Assembly: GCF_029439455.1 (NCBI RefSeq)
Contig: NZ_JAQFVG010000268.1
Location: forward strand, 51,148 to 115,147
DNA length: 64,000 bases
Direction of reading: 5' to 3'
DNA from: Caballeronia sp. BR00000012568055
Lineage (GTDB): Bacteria; Pseudomonadota; Gammaproteobacteria; Burkholderiales; Burkholderiaceae
A program made the position numbers and the translations under genes. The notes below the pieces were generated by a model, which saw nothing but the letters and a program-made list of their open reading frames with translations, searched no databases and was not told where the DNA came from. Positions 57,951-64,000 of this stretch are shown one piece after another. Each line of letters opens with the position of its first letter. The first letter of the stretch is position 1.

Positions 57951-58259
57951 ATGCTTTACATGAATCTGTCTATCGCCCTCGTCGCAGGGATGATTATGTT
58001 CGAACCGTTCACCCGCGCTCCCGTCTCCCGTTTCACTACGCATCGCATGCGCCGCAATTTGGCCAAGCGCTCGTACTATCAGGCTGGCATCGCATTTTTG
58101 GCGGCCTTGCTGGTTGGCACGAGTCAGCCTGCGCCGGAACGAATTTCCCCGGTTTTCGTGCTCGCCGTCGCCGCGTTGCTGCTGACGGCAAGCATCTATT
58201 GGGTGATCCGCGGTAAGCGTCTGCAGCGTCAGCGTCGCGTCTTCACGGACCTGTGCTGA
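57951..58259 (+). CDS. Small membrane protein, hypothetical
   Basis: A 102-residue protein with two or three hydrophobic segments: LSIALVAGMIMF at the start, AGIAFLAALLVG in the middle and VFVLAVAALLLTASIYWVI near the end, with basic loops between and a basic C-terminus (RGKRLQRQRR). No family is recognised. It is followed by a terminator, so it ends a transcript. Confidence 0.55.
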   Translation: MLYMNLSIALVAGMIMFEPFTRAPVSRFTTHRMRRNLAKRSYYQAGIAFLAALLVGTSQPAPERISPVFVLAVAALLLTASIYWVIRGKRLQRQRRVFTDLC

Positions 58260-58294
58260 AATTTCGAGCAGTGCGATTCACGCGCAATCCAATT

Positions 58295-58319
58295 AAGGGC
58301 GGAATTTCCGCCCTTTTTT
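58295..58319 (+). terminator. Terminator after the small membrane protein
   Basis: A perfect ten-base stem with no extra loop bases (AAGGGCGGAA / TTCCGCCCTT) is followed by T residues. It lies about 35 bases past the stop. Confidence 0.88.
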
Positions 58320-58438
58320 GCGTCTGCACGCGCCTCTTCGTGGCTCATTCCAGGCTAATTCGGCGTCCCTATCATGCGTTCTACCGATTAACGAATCAGG
58401 CACGACCACAACAGCGGCCTGTCGATGAGGAGCGCAAC

Positions 58439-58933
58439 ATGTCACCAGCAGCAATCATTCACGGCACGCCGACCTGGGTTTGGGTACTGCTCGTTTTTCT
58501 GCTGATGCGCGGCTTCAAAGCCATGAAACCCGGCACGACACCGCTTTCGAAGCTCGCCATCATTCCGTTGATTTTCGCAGGCATGGGCCTGTCGCATCTC
58601 GCCGGATTGAGCGACGGACTCGTATGGATCGTCACGGCGGCAATCGGTATCGTGCTTGGTATGGTGATCGCGGCGCGCACGCACTTTGTCGTCGATCCCA
58701 ACGCGCGCACCGTCACGCTCGCCGGTTCCATCGTGCCGATGGTGTTGATCGTCGCGACCTTCGCCGCGAAATTCTGGCTCGGCTTCGAAACGGCGACGGC
58801 CACCGACGCCGCCTCACTCGCGATGTATCTCCAGATTGGCGCCGCGGTGTCGGGACTGGTCGCGGGCATCTTCGCCGGACGCTTCCTCACTTACTGGAAA
58901 GTGATGAACGCGCAGCGCGCGCTGACCGCCTGA
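58439..58933 (+). CDS. Uncharacterised integral membrane protein
   Basis: A 164-residue protein with four or five helices (TWVWVLLVFLLMRGF, LAIIPLIFAGMGL, IVTAAIGIVLGMVIAA, IVPMVLIVATFAAKFWLGF). It resembles a family of unknown function common in Burkholderiaceae. The start at 58439 has GAGGAG upstream; the longer frame to 58253 runs through the preceding terminator and is not used. Function unknown. Confidence 0.72.
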   Translation: MSPAAIIHGTPTWVWVLLVFLLMRGFKAMKPGTTPLSKLAIIPLIFAGMGLSHLAGLSDGLVWIVTAAIGIVLGMVIAARTHFVVDPNARTVTLAGSIVPMVLIVATFAAKFWLGFETATATDAASLAMYLQIGAAVSGLVAGIFAGRFLTYWKVMNAQRALTA

Positions 58934-59101
58934 GCATGCGAGCATCGATCAAACGCCGGTCATTTGGCCTATGCCGACCGGCTGATCGATTCCGCTGCGG
59001 CTTTGACGGTATCATCCTCGGGCGCTATATGACACGCGCCGCGGTGCACATCATCGTGTGATGCGTGCCGCCGAACTGTGTCAGCCCATTTAGAAGGTGT
59101 C

Positions 59102-60505
59102 ATGTCGAAGAACGCGGACGAATTGCCGGACGAACTGCTGGATGGACAAACCGAAGCATCCACCGCGACACCCGACGACTCAGCGACCGAGCCGGCCTCC
59201 GCCGTGCGCACCGGCCCGCTTTCCGAAGCCAAACTATTCGGACGGCAGACGCCTCCTCCCGCTGCATCCACGACCACGCCGCCGCCTGCCGCCGCGCCGC
59301 TCGGCCACGCCATTCACGCACCCCACGCCAGCAGTTACCGCGCGCTCGCCGGTTTGCTGTGCGGGTACGCGCTGCTGATCACCGGCAACGGGCTGTTTCA
59401 GACACTCATTCCGCTGCGCGTGATCGAGTCGGGCCACTCGACCTTGCTCGTCGGCCTGATTCAATCGTTCTACTACCTGGGTTACGTGCTCGGCGCGGTG
59501 GCGAACCGGCGGCTGATCGACAGGATCGGGCAGCATCGGACCTTCGTGGCGTTTTCCGCCGCCGCCGCGATCCTCGCGCTCGCGTTCGGCGCAGCGCAGG
59601 AGCCATGGGAGCTGTGCGCGGTGCGGTTGATGACCGGCTTCGCTTTTATGGGCTTGTACACGTCGATCGAAAGCTGGCTCAACGGGACCGTGGAAAACGA
59701 AAAGCGCGGGCAGGTATTCGGCTCGTATGCCGCGATCAACTATCTCGCCGTGGGTTCGGGCCAGTTTCTGCTGAACGTGGGCGCAGGAAGCGGCGGCCAG
59801 CAATTCTCGGTCGCCGCTGCGCTGTTCGCCGCTGCGGTGCTGCCCGTCACCTTGCTCGAAGGCTGGCCCGTCAAGGTCGCCGATGCCAACCTCGACCGCG
59901 TGCCCGCCGGCACCTGGCGCGAAAGCCTGCGCGAAATGATGGCCGCTGCGCCATTGGCGGTGCCGGGCTGCATTCTCGCGGGCTTCATCTACAGCAGCTT
60001 CTACGCGATGATGCCCGTCTATCTCCAGCGCACGGGATTCTCGACCAGCGAACTCGCAACCTTTATGGGTATCGCGTTGATCGGCGCGCTGCTGCCGCAA
60101 TGGCCGATGGGCCGCCTCTCGGATCGCGTGGACCGGCGTCGTCTGGTGTACTACACGGCGACGATTTCCGCGGCGCTAAGCGTCGTTCTGTTCGCGCTGG
60201 ATTTCCGCATCGTCACCTGGTGCGCGACGCTGACCTACGTGGCCGTCACGTTCACGACGTACGGACTAATCGTGTCGCACGTGCATGACCGTACCGAGGC
60301 GCATCTGCGCGTAGCCATTTCCGCGACGCTTCTGGTGCTGTTCTCGCTGGGCGGCATGGTCGGGCCTGCGCTCTCGTCCGCTCTGATGACGCTGATCGGG
60401 CCACGCGGCTTCTTTCTTTTCAACGCGCTCTCATGCGCACTGCTCGCGCTGTGCGCTCGCCGCGCGCTCGGTTTGAAGCTGGCAAATAGGCACGCTGAAA
60501 CATAA
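59102..60505 (+). CDS. MFS transporter, YcaD-like
   Basis: A 467-residue protein with a 60-residue Pro/Ala/Thr-rich N-terminal tail, then twelve helices. The pattern GLFQTLIPLRVIESGHSTLLVGLIQSFYYLGYVLGAVANRRLIDRIGQHR with RIG-QHR after helix 2, GRLSDRVDRRR between helices 8 and 9, and FLLNVGAGSG point to the YcaD-type MFS group. Substrate unknown. GAAGGTG precedes the chosen ATG; an in-frame start at 59078 is weaker. The next 620 bases hold no gene. Confidence 0.85.
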   Translation: MSKNADELPDELLDGQTEASTATPDDSATEPASAVRTGPLSEAKLFGRQTPPPAASTTTPPPAAAPLGHAIHAPHASSYRALAGLLCGYALLITGNGLFQTLIPLRVIESGHSTLLVGLIQSFYYLGYVLGAVANRRLIDRIGQHRTFVAFSAAAAILALAFGAAQEPWELCAVRLMTGFAFMGLYTSIESWLNGTVENEKRGQVFGSYAAINYLAVGSGQFLLNVGAGSGGQQFSVAAALFAAAVLPVTLLEGWPVKVADANLDRVPAGTWRESLREMMAAAPLAVPGCILAGFIYSSFYAMMPVYLQRTGFSTSELATFMGIALIGALLPQWPMGRLSDRVDRRRLVYYTATISAALSVVLFALDFRIVTWCATLTYVAVTFTTYGLIVSHVHDRTEAHLRVAISATLLVLFSLGGMVGPALSSALMTLIGPRGFFLFNALSCALLALCARRALGLKLANRHAET

Positions 60506-61129
60506 TTGATTGGCTGTCTAATTCGTGTCCACCGCTTTATGCAGCCGCATTTGATCGAAATGCGTATCCAGATAGTGCATCGGTTGCAAACATCGATAGC
60601 TTCGAAAATTACTTTTTGAAATCAAACCGTGTCTAGAGTAGTTCCTCAGTTTTTGGTGTTTGGAGCGGTTTTCATAATTAACGACGTCTTCCGGCCGCAT
60701 TAAAGGCATCGACAAAAATTGCACAGCGCGCTTTTGCAGTTGGAAAGAATAGGAAAATGCGTCGCCAATCAAAAAACCGTGGGCGAAAAAAAAGGCGCTA
60801 CGTTTCCGTAGCGCCTTAAAAGTTCTAGCCATTCCGAGGGCCGTGCTAGAACCTGAGAGCCGGTGATCGATTGAAGAGGCGGAAAGTGTCACGCACGTCG
60901 CACAATTCTTTCGAAATTGGATTCCATTTTTTCCGGGATCGCTGCCCAAGTCAAGCAAAATCTCCGAGATTGGGCAAGTGCCCAAAAACTTTCGTCATAC
61001 GCTGATGGTAAAAAAAGCTCACCGTGAAAGCGACTAAAGCCCGAGCCTTGCATGGCTTGCAAGTTTTATCGCTAGTCCGAGTAGAATCACATCGAAGCTT
61101 TTTTCAAAACGATGTTTCACAAAACCTAA
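60506..61129. other. Long intergenic region with low GC
   Basis: About 620 bases, distinctly AT-richer than the surroundings, before the IclR gene. It carries a terminator on the leftward strand and a second inverted repeat, listed as a small-RNA candidate. No protein frame with codon bias is seen. Confidence 0.6.
60786..60919 (-). ncRNA. Candidate structured small RNA with its own terminator
   Basis: On the leftward strand, an eleven-base perfect stem (AAGGCGCTACG / CGTAGCGCCTT, 60792-60817) is followed by a run of T residues, a clear terminator with no protein gene feeding it. Just upstream is a second hairpin with perfect eight-base arms (GTTCTAGC / GCTAGAAC, 60822-60852). A possible promoter, TTGACT (60954-60949) with a 17-base spacer and AAAAAT, would start the RNA near 60919, giving about 134 bases. 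No known RNA family is recognised. Confidence 0.55.
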
Positions 61130-61954
61130 ATGCAAACACCCAAAGAGCTGACGCCGGGCCGCGTTCGAGAGAAAGACGGCGAGGAAGTCACCGCGCTGGC
61201 GCGGGGTCTCGACGTTCTGCGGCGCATCGCGACTGCTGACGCGCCGGTCAGTAATCGCGAGCTGACCGAATGGACGGGTATTCCAAAGCCAACCGTGTCA
61301 CGGATTACTGCGACACTTGTCAACACGGGCTTGCTACTGCGTCTGCCTGATAGCGAACGTTTTGTTTTGACCGCATCCGTTCTCGAACTGAGCAACGGAT
61401 TTTTACGCAATTTCGATATTCGTGCACGCGCGCGGCCATTTTTGATCGCGTTGGCCGAGAAAACCGGCATGTCGGTTCATCTTGGCGTGCGCGACCGGCT
61501 CGATATGGTCGTGATCGATTCGATCCGTCCGCGCTCCGCCGTGCTGGTGTCGCGGCTCGAAATCGGCGGGCGGATGGACATGGCTCGCACGTCGGTCGGG
61601 CGCGCGTATCTGTCGGTGTTGCCGGATGCCGAACGGCGCGATTTGATCACCAGCCTGCAGATTGCGTCCGGCGACGACTGGCCGGCGATCGCCAACGGCT
61701 TGCAGCGAGGGCTTGAAGAAACCCGCCGTCTGGGCTTTGCGATTTCCATCGGCGAATGGCATCACGGACTCAACGCGATCGCGGCAGGCTTTGTCGGGCC
61801 GTCGGAGGAGCGCTATTCGGTCAACTGCGGCGGCGCGGCGCATCAGTGCCCGCGCGACGTGCTGATCGAAACCGTCGCGCCCGCCTTGCTCGAATGCGTC
61901 GCCGATATCGTGCGTGAGATCGGCGGCAAGCCCGTCGCACCTTTCTCCGGATAA
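61130..61954 (+). CDS. IclR-family transcriptional regulator
   Basis: A 274-residue regulator. The N-terminal winged helix-turn-helix is ALARGLDVLRRIATADAPVSNRELTEWTGIPKPTVSRITATLVNTGLL, and the C-terminal effector domain carries LAEKTGMSVHLGVRDRLDMVVID and DMARTSVGRAYLS. These regulators usually control catabolic or efflux genes next to them; the efflux operon downstream starts about 230 bases on, and there is no catabolic gene nearby, so the target is unclear. No strong ribosome binding site precedes the ATG. Confidence 0.9.
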   Translation: MQTPKELTPGRVREKDGEEVTALARGLDVLRRIATADAPVSNRELTEWTGIPKPTVSRITATLVNTGLLLRLPDSERFVLTASVLELSNGFLRNFDIRARARPFLIALAEKTGMSVHLGVRDRLDMVVIDSIRPRSAVLVSRLEIGGRMDMARTSVGRAYLSVLPDAERRDLITSLQIASGDDWPAIANGLQRGLEETRRLGFAISIGEWHHGLNAIAAGFVGPSEERYSVNCGGAAHQCPRDVLIETVAPALLECVADIVREIGGKPVAPFSG

Positions 61955-62181
61955 GGTGCATGTAACAGTCGTAATCAGCCGAAAGAATGACCGGTGGACG
62001 ACCCCGGATGCGGGACGTAGCATCATGCTTCGCGCGACCGGGTTCCGGACCGTGCAGCAGCGGCCGTATCGGAAAACGCACGGAACCGTTGCCCCCTGGC
62101 TCGGTTTCCTAACCATCTTCGCGTATCCGCCCGCGCCCATCCGCGCCATGTAACAGATTCGAAAGACCAGCCAGCGAACCG

Positions 62182-63516
62182 ATGGACGACCAAAAGAATC
62201 CTCAGCAGCCGCAGCGCCCGACGCCTGTGCAGCCTCCCGTCACGCCCACCCCGCCTCGCCGCCGCCGTATCGTGCCGCTGGTCGTCGCGCTTCTGATCAT
62301 CGGTGGCGCGATTGCGTGGTGGCATCCGTGGAATCGTGGCACGCCGACCACGCCCGGCGCGCAGCCGGAAGCGCGTCAAAGCGGCGGCCGTCGCGGCGGC
62401 GCGATGAACATGCCGCAGCCGGTGCATGTGGCAACCGTCACGCAAGGTGAGATGCCCGTCGTCATCAATTCGCTGGGCACGGTGACACCGCTTGCCAACG
62501 TCACGGTCAAAACGCAACTGAACGGCATTCTCACGGCGGTCGCGTTTCAGGAAGGCCAGATGGTCAAAAAGGGCGATGTGCTCGCGCAGATCGACCCGCG
62601 TCCGTATGAAATCTCGCTGCGCAACGCCGAAGGCACGCTCGCGAAAGATCAGGCGCTGCTGCAAACCGCGCGGCTCGATCTTCAGCGCTACCAGACGCTG
62701 CTCTCGCAGGATTCCATCGCCAAGCAACAAGTCGATACGCAAGCCTCGCTCGTCAAACAGTACGAAGGCGCGGTCAAGTCCGATCAGGCCAATGTCGATA
62801 CCTACAAGCTCGATCTCACCTACGCGCGCATCACCGCGCCGGTGTCGGGGCGCGTGGGCCTGCGTCAGGTCGATCCGGGCAACTACGTGACCACGGGCGA
62901 CACGAATGGTGTCGTCGTCATCACGCAGTTGCAGCCGATCAGCGTGATCTTCACCACATCGGAAGACAATCTCAGCGCCATTCTCAAGCCGCTGCATGCG
63001 GGCACGAAGATGTCGGTGACCGCGTACGACCGCGCGAATACCACGGCGCTCGAATCCGGCTATCTGGAAACGGTGGACAATCAGATCGATACCACCACCG
63101 GCACCGTCAAGCTGCGCGCCACCTTCGACAACAAGGGTCTCGGCCTTTTCCCGAATCAGTTCGTCAATACCAAGCTGCTGGTCGATGTAGTCAAGAACGC
63201 GACCATCGTGCCGACTTCGGCGGTGCTGAACGGCTCGTCGGGCGCGTTCGTATATGTGGCGAAGGACGACAACACGGTGACCGTGCGCAACGTCAAAACC
63301 GGCCCGGTCGATGGCGAACGCACCAGCATCAAGTCCGGTCTTCAGGTCGGCGAGCGCGTGGTGATCGACGGATCGGATCGGTTGAAGGAAGGCGCGAAGA
63401 TCACGATTCCGGCGGACAAGCCGAAGGCCGCTTCGGGCGCGTCTGCTGCGGTGCCGGCTTCAGCGGCTTCGGCGGCGTCGGGCGCGCATCACCATCGCCG
63501 TCAGCAACCGCAGTAA
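62182..63516 (+). CDS. mdtA: RND efflux periplasmic adaptor, MdtA-like
   Basis: A 444-residue adaptor. A Pro-rich cytoplasmic start and a membrane anchor (IVPLVVALLIIGGAIAWW) precede the biotinyl-lipoyl part (VKTQLNGILTAVAFQEGQMVKKGDVLAQIDPRPYE), a coiled hairpin, and the second lipoyl half with YARITAPVSGRVGLRQVDPGN. It links the inner-membrane pump to an outer-membrane TolC-type channel. An Ala/Ser-rich end with HHHRRQQ is lineage-specific. It lies nine bases before the pump gene, so they are one operon. Confidence 0.93.
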   Translation: MDDQKNPQQPQRPTPVQPPVTPTPPRRRRIVPLVVALLIIGGAIAWWHPWNRGTPTTPGAQPEARQSGGRRGGAMNMPQPVHVATVTQGEMPVVINSLGTVTPLANVTVKTQLNGILTAVAFQEGQMVKKGDVLAQIDPRPYEISLRNAEGTLAKDQALLQTARLDLQRYQTLLSQDSIAKQQVDTQASLVKQYEGAVKSDQANVDTYKLDLTYARITAPVSGRVGLRQVDPGNYVTTGDTNGVVVITQLQPISVIFTTSEDNLSAILKPLHAGTKMSVTAYDRANTTALESGYLETVDNQIDTTTGTVKLRATFDNKGLGLFPNQFVNTKLLVDVVKNATIVPTSAVLNGSSGAFVYVAKDDNTVTVRNVKTGPVDGERTSIKSGLQVGERVVIDGSDRLKEGAKITIPADKPKAASGASAAVPASAASAASGAHHHRRQQPQ

Positions 63517-63525
63517 GCGCACGAC

Positions 63526-64000
63526 ATGAATCCGTCACGCCTCTTTATTCTGCGTCCGGTCGGCACGGCGTTGCTGATGGCGGCGATCATGCTGGTCGGC
63601 CTGGTCGCGCTGCGCTTTCTGCCGCTGTCCGCCCTGCCCGCCGTCGACTACCCGACCATTCAGGTGCAGACGTTCTATCCGGGCGCATCGCCCGATGTGA
63701 TGACGTCCAGCGTCACCGCGCCGCTCGAAAAGCAGTTCGGGCAGATGGCGAGTCTGAATCAGATGTCCTCGCAAAGCTCGGCGGGGTCGTCGGTGATTAC
63801 CTTGCAGTTCAGTCTCGATCTGCCGCTGGATATCGCCGAACAGGAAGTGCAGGCGGCGATCAACGCGGCGGGCAATCTGCTGCCCTCCGACCTGCCCGCG
63901 CCGCCGATCTACGCCAAGGTCAATCCCGCCGACGCGCCGATCATCACGCTCGCGGTCAGCTCCAAAACGCTGCCGCTCACGCAAGTTCAGGATCTCGCGG
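63526..64000 (+). CDS. mdtB: RND efflux pump, MdtB-like, cut by the right edge
   Basis: The first 158 residues of an RND transporter that runs off the window. [20 protein letters not shown] is the MdtB-type start with the first membrane helix, followed by [38 protein letters not shown] and the porter-domain part. Full-length pumps have about 1040 residues, so about 880 residues lie outside. The gene starts nine bases after mdtA; an MdtC-like partner may follow. Confidence 0.93.
   Translation, partial: MNPSRLFILRPVGTALLMAAIMLVGLVALRFLPLSALPAVDYPTIQVQTFYPGASPDVMTSSVTAPLEKQFGQMASLNQMSSQSSAGSSVITLQFSLDLPLDIAEQEVQAAINAAGNLLPSDLPAPPIYAKVNPADAPIITLAVSSKTLPLTQVQDLA

Noticed and set aside
60518-60985. 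Leftward 155-codon frame in the gap before the IclR gene
   Set aside because: It runs through the terminator hairpin, has no codon bias and no family resemblance; the small-RNA reading explains the structure better.

Overview
The window is high-GC DNA with codon use and gene content typical of Burkholderiaceae, most likely a Paraburkholderia or Caballeronia-type chromosome. This rests on recognition of family members: a ThiC starting MNANPKF behind a TPP riboswitch, a recC-recB-recD operon, tandem DUF1328 proteins, an MdtA/MdtB-type efflux system and many GGAG-type ribosome binding sites. No rRNA, tRNA, CRISPR array, insertion sequence or prophage was seen.

Region 1 (about 0.5-22.4 kb) is a Wzx/Wzy-type surface polysaccharide locus. 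A leftward operon runs from a Wzc-like tyrosine autokinase through a UDP-sugar dehydrogenase and a UDP-GlcNAc 4-epimerase (together the TviB/TviC or WbpO/WbpP route to UDP-GalNAcA), a MurJ/Wzx-type flippase, four GT4 glycosyltransferases and a beta-helix protein. Rightward genes are a second, paralogous beta-helix lipoprotein, an EpsG/Wzy-like polymerase, a WecA/WbpL-like initiating transferase, a protein joining a degenerate formyltransferase-like region to a beta-propeller-like C-terminal half, and an acyltransferase 3. An AsnB-type amidotransferase faces the initiating transferase across a shared terminator. Together these suggest an acidic, possibly amidated, acylated and perhaps N-formylated amino-sugar polymer. 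No Wza outer-membrane exporter or Wzb phosphatase is in the window.

Region 2 (22.4-30.3 kb) holds small hypotheticals, a lipoprotein, a CpdA-like phosphodiesterase, a YfiM-like protein, two response regulators, a ferritin-like protein, two DUF1328 membrane peptides, a CHASE3 histidine kinase, an entericidin-like lipoprotein and a DUF4397 lipoprotein: an envelope and stress-response neighbourhood. Region 3 (30.4-39.7 kb) has two EamA transporters, the TPP riboswitch with thiC, a glycine-zipper lipoprotein, a His/Gly/Tyr-rich lipoprotein, a lactate permease, a membrane protein, an SRPBCC protein and ArfB.

Region 4 (39.7-51.5 kb) is the overlapping recC-recB-recD operon, divergent from an FUSC/YccS-type protein. 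Region 5 (51.5-64 kb) has a RelE-type toxin with a Phd/YefM-type antitoxin and a near-consensus promoter, an Lrp regulator divergent from a thiol dioxygenase, a large MscS-type channel, a DJ-1/PfpI protein, small membrane proteins, an MFS transporter, an IclR regulator and the start of an mdtAB efflux operon that runs off the right edge. Two places (about 52.5 and 60.8 kb) carry terminator hairpins that no gene explains and are candidate small RNAs.
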